Shown here: piece after piece, positions 23,836 through 36,100 of the stretch
How positions within the stretch are numbered: position 1 is the first letter of the stretch
Layout: every line of letters begins with the position of its first letter
NCBI GenBank assembly: GCA_003260075.1
Contig: QLIY01000054.1
Location: 124,001-188,000, forward strand
Length of the DNA stretch: 64,000 nucleotides
Direction: 5' to 3'
Source: Phallusia mammillata
Lineage: Eukaryota > Chordata > Ascidiacea > Phlebobranchia > Ascidiidae
Notes under the pieces: generated by a model
What the model was told of the DNA's origin: nothing
Seen by the model: the letters and a program-made list of their open reading frames with translations, nothing else
Databases searched by the model: none
Made by a program: the position numbers and the translations under genes

Positions 23836-26575
23836 TTCCGCATTTTATTGCACTTCTCCGTCACAATCTACACAAGTTTCACATTTCATGCTAGGCGATT
23901 AAATAGGTATATTAACACACAAGTTTGAGGTGTGCAATTGTACTAAATTATTTGTTGTTTTATCACTCCTGTATGGTTCCGAATGTGCGTGTGCGTTGCC
24001 AACTTCGTTTTATACTATTTTATTTTTTGAACCAAAAGTTTCGATCAACATAGACATTATTTTTACATTTGTGATGATCAAGAGACCTTGCACAAATTTT
24101 TAATGTTCAATTTTAAGCTGTAGTTTAAAAAATGACCTCACTTTTTGTGTTTAAATTTGTAAAATGTGTCTGAAAACTTAAAATGTATGTTTTGAAACAT
24201 ATTTGTAGTAAGTTAAGTTTTACAAGTTTCAAGGGCATTTGTGTTGTTGAACTAATTATAACGTGTTGGCTTTAAGTTTTAGTCATTTCCTATTTAATGT
24301 TCAGCAAATTTAACAACATTTTTATGTCTTTTCATACAGCTTACATATGTGTGTTCAGCATCTAACTTCGCATGAAAATGATACTTTTTACACCCTTTTG
24401 TCTTTCATCGTGAAAAGTTTTTGCGTTGCACCAAACCTACATGCACAATTTCATTGATATAACAACTCCTCACTCTTATGTTGTGTTTTATTTATCACTG
24501 TTGAAAAGGTGGAGGTCATTACTTTTATCCCACTCAGACGCAATGCTGAGTTAGTTAAATTATATTCTTAGCATTGGAACTTGGAATTTTGTCCGTGAAA
24601 ATATTTCTAGGAAAAGAATCCTCTACACTACAGTATAATCTATGTTGATCCGAACTTTACAGTAGCCCTTGTGGCAGGAAGGTAGGTCAACGCATTTGTC
24701 GTTATCTTTAGTTAAAACGCAAACATTTTTTTAGGCTTTTGCTTTTCTTAATGCTCAACAACTGCAATCTATTATCTGGGATAGTTTTTAACAAACTTTT
24801 TCTGGTTCCGTAATAAACCATTTTGTGAGTTAAATGAAAATTTTGCGAATCCAACAGCTTTTCCGTACAAAAAGTGGCGTAGGTACCAAAAGTTGCAAGT
24901 TACTAAGTATCTTTCGGTGTGTTCCGCTTATAGTAGAATGATATAACGCCAACTGGTACCGAGTATCCAGTGTCGGGATTCTTTAGGTTCTAAACTTAGC
25001 TGCTGACAATACTTACGGCCCTTATTGCGCTCTGGGTCCACATTATTTTAGAAGTAAGCTTGCATATCTGATTTGTGTCACAAAGCCTGTAAAAACAACT
25101 GCGAGGAACCACTTATAAATATTAGTATTACCAACATACTGCTTATAAGTAGCCTATAACCAGAAAAAGTAGGCATTTTTTTACTATATCACACCATCAG
25201 TACATAAACATGCATACAAGTAAATTAGTTTTGTTCGAATTCTTATAACAAACCCTTCAGAACTTTAAAGTGCTCGGAACCCAATGAATATCCGTCACTA
25301 TTTTTCACTTTTCCTTGCCTATTGACTTCTTTCGAAAGTTTAAAACAGGCTGAATTGACTTTTATAACTTTATTTCACATTAACAAGGAAGAAGCAATAT
25401 GCAAAAGACGAATGTATAAAGCGCAAACGCCAATCGACTGCGTAAGGAAATCAAGGCTTGAATCCAACTGAATTAGGTCTTACATTAGTAATGAACTGTT
25501 AAACGTTGCATGTAATTGTGGGGTTAAAGCGCTGTGGGAAAGTTCCCCCCCCCCACTGAATTAGGTCTTACATTAGTAATGAACTGTTAAACGTTGCATG
25601 TACTTGTGGGGTTAAAAAGCGCTGTGGGAAAGTCAAATTATTTGAAGATCTTTACTCATTTGCGCGATTTTGGCAGCAAATTTCGTTTAAACCGTTTAGT
25701 TTGTTAAGCCAGAGTTTATCAGCTACGACGTTGGTCGCTAATGGAGCCAAAGAGTTGCAAATAAGCAACCCAAAAAATCCAAATTTGTTTTTCAGAAGTA
25801 ATATTCAGATTAAGAAAGTAATGTGATTTTGGGCAGTGAAAAATGACATTCTTCGATCCAACGGTTTGGATCCAAACTGAACATAAATTAAAGCAGCGTC
25901 AACCACTTCAACGTTTATAAATAATATTATTTAAAGTTCAACAACATTAAATGTTATTATTACATTCATAGGGAAATATTATTGACAGGTTAGTAGTTAA
26001 CTGAATAAGTGTTGTTAACGAAAAGAAAGAGAACTAGCAAGCAAAAATAGACGCACGAAAATCCTAGGCAGCGTGAGAAAATAAATACAAACAAAATAAC
26101 GTAAAAAATGTGTAAGATAGACATGTTGACCAAAACATACTTTAAAACTTCGATTTCTAAATACAACTTTAAGTTTGTAGCGAATACTGCATATAATGGT
26201 GCCGACACACGCACGATTAGTGACAAAAATACAACGTATATGCGCTACAGCGAAAAGTCGCCATCATGACGTCATACACCGCTTTCTCTTGCACCGCGAA
26301 ACCGCGTCTGATGTTCCTTTGAAGTTGTGACGTCATAAATACATAAACGTTGACGGAATCGAGATTTCTCATCGAGATTTTACCAGAACTTGAAAATAAT
26401 TTTCGGAATTTTTTCCGCTTTTTTCGCCAGTAACGGCTTCTGCAACAGATAAAAGAAAACAGTGAATGAAAAATATTTTTTACTTTATTAAGTATAGCCG
26501 ATTTTTAAATGTATCACTATTTGTGGACATTGGCTTTTTGAGGCCTACGTTTTAGGGGTCTAAGGCAGTGGTTAT

Positions 26576-26663
26576 CATACTTTTTTTGTTGCGACGCCTC
26601 TGGAAAAGTTTTCTGGACTTGCGAAGCACCAGGGCGTCGTGACGCACAGTTTGAGAACTACTG
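26576..26663. mobile_element. Truncated MITE of the CAGTGGTTCTCAAACT family
   Basis: The ends CAGTGGTTATCATACT and AGTTTGAGAACTACTG match the element at 5615-5829. The flanks GTCTAAGG and GTCTAGGG agree at 7 of 8 bases. It is only 88 bases, so it has an internal deletion. Confidence 0.7.
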
Positions 26664-27170
26664 GTCTAGGGGTACGACCAATGCGTTAACTGAGTTTTCA
26701 GATACATATCATGGGATATTAGGAAGAAGTTTATTTTTTTCTAACGTAAAAACAAAACCAGATTTGCGTTTGACAGAAAAAAAATGCAAACAATATTTCT
26801 TCCTTTGCTAATTAACCAGTGTTTCAGGAACTGACAACTACAATTGCAAACTGTTGTAAACGCCAAAGGTGCATTAGTGTTTGGCCCAGTTCATAATCTG
26901 CTTTCAGTCCCCCCCCCCTTTTTCTAACGTAAAAACAAAACCAGATTTGCGTTTGACAGAAAAAAATGCAAACACTATTTCTTCCTTTGCATAAATTAAC
27001 CAGTGTTTCAGGAACTGACAACTACAATTGCAAACTTTTTTAAACGCTAAAGGTGCATTAGTGTTAGGCCCAGTTCATAATCTGCTTTAAGCGAACTGCT
27101 TCAATTTATTCACAAAAAGTTTTTGGGAAAGTAACCGCATTATTTCCACCAAACAAAAACTTTTATTCAC

Positions 27171-27176
27171 TTGTTG
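27171..27176 (-). terminator. Polyadenylation signal candidate for the semaphorin-lectin gene
   Basis: AATAAA on the minus strand begins 14 bases after the predicted TAA (27190-27192), with a second one at about 27103-27108. Their closeness to the stop supports the lectin exon being the last exon rather than spliced onward at the GTAAGT that overlaps the stop. Confidence 0.4.
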
Positions 27177-27189
27177 ATGTTTAATCTTT

Positions 27190-30100
27190 TTACTTACGTC
27201 GTTCGCATATCGGTCTTCTCGTTCTCTGACAAGGAACTAAACTCCACCGCTGCGCCGCGGTGAGCTCGACACAGTAGATGACGCTGCAAATATAAATCTC
27301 ACAATTATTGCACTGTCATGGTACTGTACAACACGCGTATACAGGTGTAATCGACTAGTTAGAGCATGTCGAGTTTAAATGGATTAAATGTTCGGTTTCT
27401 TCGCAATTTTATAATCGCATTTAGTTTTGCTCGAATTAGATTATGTTATCTAAAAGTTTGGTTCATATTGGGTTGTGTTTCATAAAGTCATGTTCATGCT
27501 TAGTGTCGTGACCTTTTTGTGTCACGAAGTTTTGTTTCATGAGATTTATTGTCATGAGGCGTCTATTCACGAGGTTATATTTCACGTTGTATCCCCCCCC
27601 CCGTTCGCATATCGGTCTTCTCGTTCTCTGACAAGGAACTAAACTCCACCTCTGCGCCGCGGTGAGCTCGACACAGTAGATGACGCTGCAAATATAAATG
27701 TCACAATTATTGCACTGTCATGGTACTGTACAACACGCTTATACAGGTGTAATCGACTAGTTAGAGCATGTCGAGTTTAAATGGATTAAATGTTCGGTTT
27801 CTTCGCAATTTTATAATCGCATTTAGTTTTGGTCGAATTAGGTTATGTTATCTAAAAGTTTGGTTCATATTGGGTTGTGTTTCATAAAGTCATGTTCATG
27901 CTTAGTGTCGTGACCTTTTTGTGTCACGAAGTTTTGTTCCATGAGATTTAATGTCATGAGGCGTCTATTCACGAGGTTATATTTCACGTTGTATTGTTTC
28001 ATAAAGTTATGTTCCGTGAAGTTCTGCTTTTATAGTTTTTTTTCACGGTGTTTTATTTTCACGAAGTTCTATTTCATGAAGTATTGTTTTAAAAACAGTT
28101 ACCAATACTAATTTCGTACACATACTGCAGTAAGAGACTTACAAGATCAAGTTGATAAGCAGTAATTCGTCAATTACTTCTCTTCTCTAAGAATTGAACT
28201 TTTACCATTTTACCTCGAAATCTGATTCGTGATGTAGTTTACGGTGCGGTAATCACGCCTTAGTGTTTTTATCAAATTTAGTTTTTCGCAGAACGGGATT
28301 GAGGAGCAAATATTGTTTCTATTTTCGTACGTATTCGATGCGCTCATGTAGTTTTACGAAGATATTGTTTTCGCTAATTGGTCACGGTGTCACGATTTTT
28401 ATCGATGTATATTCCGTTTTTGGACGTAGACATAATTAGCATGTTTTATTTAAGGTTGTATGGGGGACAAAAGGCGAACGAGTCCAGTTAAACGCGTTGA
28501 ATTCAGATTTGTGTAAATTTTTATCGTAGAATTTATAGAACACAATTCGTTTCCAGGAAAATGCCACCCAAAAAATATATTGCTGTATCACTCCATGCAA
28601 AACATAAAATCTGAACACACGACCAAAACACATGCGGTAATCAATATGTAGATGGCCTGTCGAGAAATGAGATAAAAATGCTGGTTAATTACAATTTTAT
28701 TGTTAAAATATTTCCCTACAAGCAGTGGTGGGATTCAGCCGGTTCGCACCAGTTCTACAGAACCGTCTCGTGAAATTTTATGAGATCAGCGAACCGGTTA
28801 GCATAACTGGTTGCTGTCAATGGACTTTTTGTAACACAACCGGCTGAAAAAAAATCTGAATTCCACCAATGCCTACAACATAATTGTGACTTACTTTCGC
28901 GTAAGACGGCCTTCTTGACTTCGCGGGAAGCGTTCCAAGTCGGACGGATCCAAAATGGAGCCATCTTGCCACTTAAGGGTTCCGTTTTTGTGTTTTACCA
29001 GCCCGATCCAGAATGGCTGACGTTGACTGAAAGCTCGAATAACGTTGTTTATGTATCTGGAGACGAAAGAACACGTTGTGTCACCATTTAAGGCATAACC
29101 GAACCACACTGTGAACCAGACGTTAGTAGTTTTTGTATAATTTTTGTTATATACTGATGATGCCATAAAGGCGAAATATATACATTTTAAAATCTAAATG
29201 ATGAACGACTTAATGTTTTCATAAACTTGAATTAATAGACATACGGTTCTTTAAGTCTTCATCTACCAAGCAACCAGCTGAGAGATTCTAGTTTCATGTT
29301 TAAAGTATAGCTATTTTTTCTTGTAGTTTATAAATTTAAATTGATGTTCAGCGTTACAAACTGCCTTGTGTTAACGAGAAACAAGCAAGCCAATATGTTT
29401 GTATGGAACATTACCTTTCGACAGCAACCAGTGTCATTTGACTTACCCCCCCCCCTTTAAATTGATGTTCAGCGTTACAAACTGCCTTGTGTTAACGAGA
29501 AACTTGAGAATATAAACAGTGAGTTGTATACCTGGCTTGTGTTAATTCTAAACGGCTATAAAAGCCACTTAAGGACACCATTCAGCAATATGCTCAAACA
29601 ACCGTTTCACCCAGCTTCCTACCAGAGGGTTTATAAAACAGCCACACCTTATTGCATTAAACATTTATTTACGTGGAATGTACCTTAGTTCTGAGTGATC
29701 CTTGAACACGGCAAGCGAACCTCCATTTTGTCTACAGTAAGTCCGCGCTTGTAGAAAGCCTAGCCGAGTTTTTCCGAGTTTAAACATGTTTCCTGTTGTG
29801 TTTGACATGAACCATCCGTCATATTCGCATTTCTGCTGCCCTCTGAGTCCTGCAGTAAAGCGTTGAAATAAAACTGATGCATTTAAAACATCAAACCCCC
29901 CCCCCTCCGAGTTTAAACATGTTTCCTGTTGTGTTTGACATGAACCATCCGTCGTATTCGCATTTCTGCTGCCCTCTGAGTCCTGTAGTAAAGTGTTGAA
30001 ATAAAACTAATGCATTTAAAGCATTAATACCCCTAAAAACGAAATGGACTCATATGAAGTCTTTTAAATCAGTGGTCGGCAACCACTGGTCCGCGGCCCG

Positions 30101-33100
30101 GTCAAAATTCACTTTGAATCAATCTTGTAATAATTGTCATTAGTTTTCAGTACTGATTATTTGCAGTTTTTTAAAGTCCGGTCCGTGATAAAATTTTAAT
30201 TTCAAACCGGTCCGCAGTGCAAAAAAGGTTGCCGACCTCTGCTTTAAATCATATAGTATCTTAAAATATTTTTAAACATTTCAAAACTACTTGAAATTAA
30301 CAATTGCCGATGTGAAAAGATAAATTCGCAGGGAAAATACCGCAAAATTTTCTAAAAAAGCAAAATTGTCAACAAAAGTCGTATAGGCTATTATTAGCAT
30401 TCAAGTTTTATTGTGGCTGTTTAAACTTCCAGAAGAAAATATCTGTAAGTTAGCGTAAACGTTTTGTCCGTGTTAGCTGCTGAGCTGGTTACAAAAGCAG
30501 CTGGTTTTTTTCTACGTCACAGCACAAACTCTACGTCACCGCTGACGTCACATCATGCATTTCACACGCACCGTTCTTTCGGTGAAGCCATGTCAGTTGA
30601 CGAATCAGCTGCAAGTTATTGTCGTGTTGTTGTTGAAGGCTCTCCACGTCACGTGTCATGTTCCGGTTGATTGCCACCAGCCGCGTCACGTCACGCATCA
30701 CTGACTTCAACTTGTTGTTGCAGTTTGCGGACGTCGTCGAAACGTTGCACTTGCTTTTTGTTGCCACCAAGTTTTTGCGCATGTGATCAGATACATTACG
30801 CAGCGCTGCAAGAGATTTTAGGTCACGTGCCACCAGCCGTCCAATCACAACACGCCATGCAGATTTAAAATAAAAAAACGCGCAAAATTTGGGCAAAATG
30901 GATTTTTTGGAAAATTTTTACTCTTTAAGATCGGTGTGCCAAAGTTTTGGAAAATTTCCCAAAATTTTTTGTCCACTGCAAATCCATGCCAAAACTAAAA
31001 CCAAACATTAAAAAATTTAAACAACACACACTCGTACAAACCTGTAACTTGACTCCTCAGGGCTATGGTCGCCATGTTTTTCTGCACTCTGCACGCTCGT
31101 CCCATGCTTTCCATCTTCGCTTTAGCCAGTGTATATTTCTCCGTCTTGCTCGCCAATCCCTCAGTGCAGTTCCTTAAAGATTCGCTGCACGTCAGCAGTT
31201 CCAGTTGCGTGTCGTAGTTCGTCATACGAAGTCTCTTTATCACTTTGGCTATTTCACCGCCCCGGGAATCCGCCGTCAATCTTAACAAATGCAATGAATA
31301 ACATTCTTAAATTTAATGATAAAAATAACGGCCCAAAAAGACGTAAAAAGCGACATGCTTTATATTTCAAACGTTTTGGCAAATGCTCATGTCATTATCC
31401 ACTTGAGTCGCGTAAAAGTATTTGCCGATAGTGTTCCAAAAATAAGATTCTATTTTCTAAGTTCTTACATGCTGCTTGGTTACACCTACAGCTCCACAAA
31501 GTGTTAGTTATAAGATCGGATCATATAGCGACAGATTTAGTGGTTTTCACACATAATTTTCAAAATCGGCTATATCATTTTGGCATTTAAAGCTGACGCA
31601 TTTGGCTTGTAAACCTTTTTAATGAAGTTCAATCAGCCCAATCTCTTTAATTGTACTTGGATAATTTACACTTTAGCTTATGTTCTACACAACAACTTAA
31701 ATCAATGCTTGATGTTAAAGTTTAACGCCTGAGGGCGATAAAGGGCAACTGACAATCGCCAAACCAACAAAACCAAATCCACTAAGGACAGGAACTTGGC
31801 CGAATGGTCTGGCGCGCCTGACCCATCGGGATTTATCCCCGGGAGCGTCGCGGGTTCGAACCCTGTGAAAAAACATTCACTTTTTACTTACTTTTTCCAC
31901 GCAGCGGCCGCTTTAGCCGTTGCAGATTGCGCTCGGGTTTTGCACAAGCTCAATTGATCCAACAGCGAATTTTGTTTCCTCTTGCAAGCGTCCAAAGCCT
32001 TCACTCTATTGTTCAACTGAATTGTGATGTTTCCCATTGAGTAGTCGAATGCTTCACTCATTTTCCTGCATCCCTGTAACTCCATAATGTGCTGTTCTTG
32101 TTTGTCGTTCAGGGCGTCGATTTGTGCTTGCAGTTCTTCGTCGCGTTTTTGGGCCGCTGTTAGATTTGCTTGTAGCTCCGATATTATATCTGTTCGTTTG
32201 GGAAAAGCAATATTAAAATACTGATTTAAATGAAGTAAAACTCAGTTTATCCGAATTAGACGGAGATCCGGATTAACTGATGTCGATTAGTTCAAGCCTT
32301 ACTACATTAAAAATCATTTGTATCTCAAGTTTTGCCTGAATTGGGTGAAGATCCGGAATTGACCGACTCCGGCTTAACCGACGTGTACAGTAGTTTAAAT
32401 TTTTTGGAACGATAAAATGTTGTTTATTTGAGTGGTAGTATTTTTTATCAATGTCTGAACGGAATAACTATCTTGTTTTATACATTGATGGTGATGTAAA
32501 AAAAGTGTAAAGACAAAGTGATGGCAAATTTTAAAACTTACAGGAACTCATGTCCCAAAACATTTACTTCACAGTTAATTAAAGCGAACACTAAGGGTAA
32601 AGTCTACGTCACAAATAAAAAACAATTGCCGTTGTGACGTTTTCTTTAATGTAAACGTAATAAGTCCGTTCTCCATTTAATTTCTAAGCAATTAACCAGG
32701 CAAATTAGTTAATTGGTTGGTCACTGTACGTCAAGTAAATCAAAGTTTAGTAAACGTCGCCAATTAATGCCTTACAATAAACTAACCGCGACTTATAGTT
32801 TACAATGAACGACCAAGGGTCATATTGAGTCCATCTTGCCAGAAACGTTTTTAAATGATGTCTGCTAATGTTATGAGGTCAGTAGTTAAATGTAAATGGC
32901 AGCTAATTGGGTAGGTCGTGTTCCGACTGCTAATTACGAGTAAGAGGGGGAAATGGCTTTTAGGGGCTGTTATACCAGCGCAAGTACCTGTTCGAATTTG
33001 TTGGTGATCAACCGGTTCTGGACATTCAGCGTCTAAACCTTCCTGCCGTTCCACGATGCTGTAAACAAAAATAGAAAAATGTAAATAAAACAGGTTTAGA

Positions 33101-36100
33101 TTCACTTGTTTTCATAAATTTTGCATGAAACGCTTGGTAAGTCCGATGCTATAAATGTTTTGAGAACGAATAAGTACGAACCGAATAAGTACGAACCTTT
33201 ACCGCCACGTAAACTAAAAAAACATATCTCTTGAGTGTCTAAACCCGTTTAAGCAAAGGATTATAAATCAAATATTTAACTTAATCTGACAGACTTTGAT
33301 CAAGAGGCACTTTAATACAATAGCCATTGCGCTTAAATGGGACATGACGAAATATTCACGACACTGTTGTCAATTTTGAACATATAATGAACTTGGTTGT
33401 TTTGTCATGTTATTGAAACGCCCAGACAACTGCCAAGGAAGTGGTTCTCAATGTATATAAGGCTCAGTGTAAACTTTCACTTGTTGAGCACACATGGTTG
33501 TCATATCAATTTGCCATAATACAACATCCCGAAAAATAATGGTCGTGTTTTATGTACGTGTGCGGGAAGAATTCTCTATTTTTGGTAACATATTTGTTTG
33601 GTCTAACGCAGTGGTTCCCAACCTTTTTGGTTACATTCCTCCCTTTACTCATTTTTGAACTATTCCTTCCTCCCAATAAGACGAAAAACAAATATAACAT
33701 AAAAAATTATAGCAATTTGAAATAGGCCTTATAATTAGGGATGTCCATTTTAGAATCCTTTACCACCAGTTCCAAATGTGAACTGGGTCCAAATTGTAAT
33801 GGACATATAAAGTATATTCTGTAACATTTCCAATGTAATTTTTTTTACAGTTTTTACGAAATTCCTCCCCGGTTGGGAACCACTGACCCAATACTTTCAT
33901 ATTGTTAATCTTGCCTAGTATCCAAATCAGTTTTTAATCGTTTTTGTCGTCAATAATATGTTGTGTGCTCTAAAGCAAAGAAGCTTCTTTGTCTTTGGCG
34001 AAAACGCTTTTGAAAGCGTTGATTTTTCATTAACGTCGCTACAAACACAGTTCGGGTAAAACCCCAAAACCACTTCCGTAATTTTAACTAATCGAACACC
34101 CGCAATTACATCCCATGAGCTGTCTGTTTCTCCACGACCAACGCAAAATTAAATGAATATTAATCATCTCTGCTTGGACGGTTCACAACCCAGGTTTTAA
34201 CGCCAGCTGTTCAGAAACGCAAGTAATTTCCGTTCAAACATTTACCGAAACCTGTTATATCCCCTCTGTAGGCTGCTGCGTGCTTCACAAGTCAGTAAAG
34301 GTCACTAGTAAGTGCTCGTTGTGGTTGAAAAGCAATAAACTCAAAACAACTTTATAAATTGACTGGAAAATTATGCGCAGGTGTTGGTATTAATGTTAGG
34401 GAGAATCGAATGGCAATATGATGTGAATAAACGTATTACGTAACTATAACATTGTTTTTCATACGGAAGTAAAATATACGTTTTTACGCTGATTTTAAAC
34501 AGTTTTTTCTGGTATAAGTTTCAACACCAACAAACGTTGCAAAAACTAAAGGCCCCCAAAATAAAGCATGATATGAAATTAACTCAACTTTTTTTAAAGT
34601 TTTATTTGGACATTGTCAACACCTTCAAATGACATCGTCCTAACACTGAAAGTTAAGTTCTTCAATAACTTGTGTTGGTTAAAATGTTATTGATGTTGAC
34701 CCAGTCATTAAGCAGCATATGTTATCTGATAACGACTGATAGCGGTTTCGTTGTACTGTTAGGTCGATAACCTTTCGGTAGCGGGACATTTATTCCAACA
34801 CGTGTTGTCACGAAATATCTTCACTTCTTAAAAGGTTTTCAACGTCTCGTGTGTGTTATGCGGACATTAAAAACCATCATGTGTGCAATGGCCAGCATGA
34901 CATTATACCCCCGTCACGACATGTCAGTGAGCTTATGTACGGTGCATCAAGTTGTTGATTGCATGAATGCGTGACTTGCAATATACGAAATGTCAGTTTA
35001 CAATTTCAACGATTTTATCGCTCCAGAGGTTTCGATTAAACGATAAGCAGCAGTTATTTTGCATTTAGTCTGAATTTATCGCTGCAAAATTGTGGTTAGT
35101 ATCAACAGAAACTGAAAAACAAAAGTAAAATGTGAAACGGTAGATTACAACAACAGTGTTTCCGAAATTAAACTCTGGTATAACGTATGTTTGTGTTTGG
35201 CTTGGCTAGCCTTAAACTTGACATTTTAAAGTGAAAAACAAAAACAAGCACAGCTGATAACCAGCTGATGCAATAATACGAAAGGTCGTAACTTAGATAA
35301 AGTCACATCTTGATCAAAAACAAAACTGTCGAAGCTTGTACGCATACATATATTCTAAGTTATGGTTTACAATAAAAGTGTTTCGGTGTCAAAAAATCTT
35401 TAAATTTAGATTACCTGTTTAGTTCAAAAACGGATTTGCAGACCCCAGCTCTGGTCCATGTGCAGTAAGGATCCTTTGCATTCACACACTCATTGCAACC
35501 CGCGTACAGCGAGCATGACGCAAACGGCACTTGGATCATGGTGCGGTTTGACGTCACAATTACGTCACGATCACGTATTACCAGTTTTTGGATGAGCATC
35601 TTTTCATCTGATTCCTGGTGTGAGGAAATAACACGGAGTTAAAAAGTTGAAAAAACTCGCGTTTCAATGATAGACGTAGCCTAACTGGTCGAGTAGTTTC
35701 AATTAATCACACAACGGCCAACTTTTTTATTTTGTTTTCTTTCATGGGGTTCGAAACGAATGCCCGTCAGTTTTTTTGTATCTGTACAAGGGTTAGGCGC
35801 CCTGGACCACTCGGCCAAGTCTTAATGAGCCTCAAGTCGGCATTTGTTAGACCCCAGCAGCAAGTGGTTCCACTTAAGTGGCATTATATTCAGCAATTTA
35901 AAGTTGCTGTACAATTATACAGAAACCAAAGCACGTATATTTACGCTATACGAAAATCTACTGGCCCCCATAAAATTGCTTTACGGAAATACGGATCCCA
36001 GTTTACTTACAGGAACAGGTTTGATAGTGGGAAGATTCCACGATTCCGATGTCACTGTATTTACCACAACTCTTTTCAACTCACAAGCCTCTGTGAAATT

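Larger units (their letters stand above)
23836..27189. other. Intergenic region between convergent MTHFD2 and semaphorin-lectin genes
   Basis: The MTHFD2 3' UTR must start here. An AATAAA lies at about 24813, but other signals are possible. No convincing exon was found. There are allelic duplications around the C runs at 25545 (about 25481-25634) and 26909 (about 26720-27090), and one MITE. Confidence 0.55.

Noticed and set aside
25990-26226. Hydrophobic minus-strand frame as a possible membrane exon of the semaphorin-lectin gene
   Set aside because: No acceptor in the right phase could be identified, and an AATAAA already follows the lectin stop. Kept only as a reason to check 3' ends.
28755-28964. 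Minus-strand frame across CTLD exon 19 in another reading frame
   Set aside because: It is a shadow of the real exon plus a MITE.
31794-31866. Functional tRNA gene
   Set aside because: The A and B boxes are good but the acceptor stem does not pair and a similar sequence occurs 4 kb away; a SINE or pseudogene is more likely.
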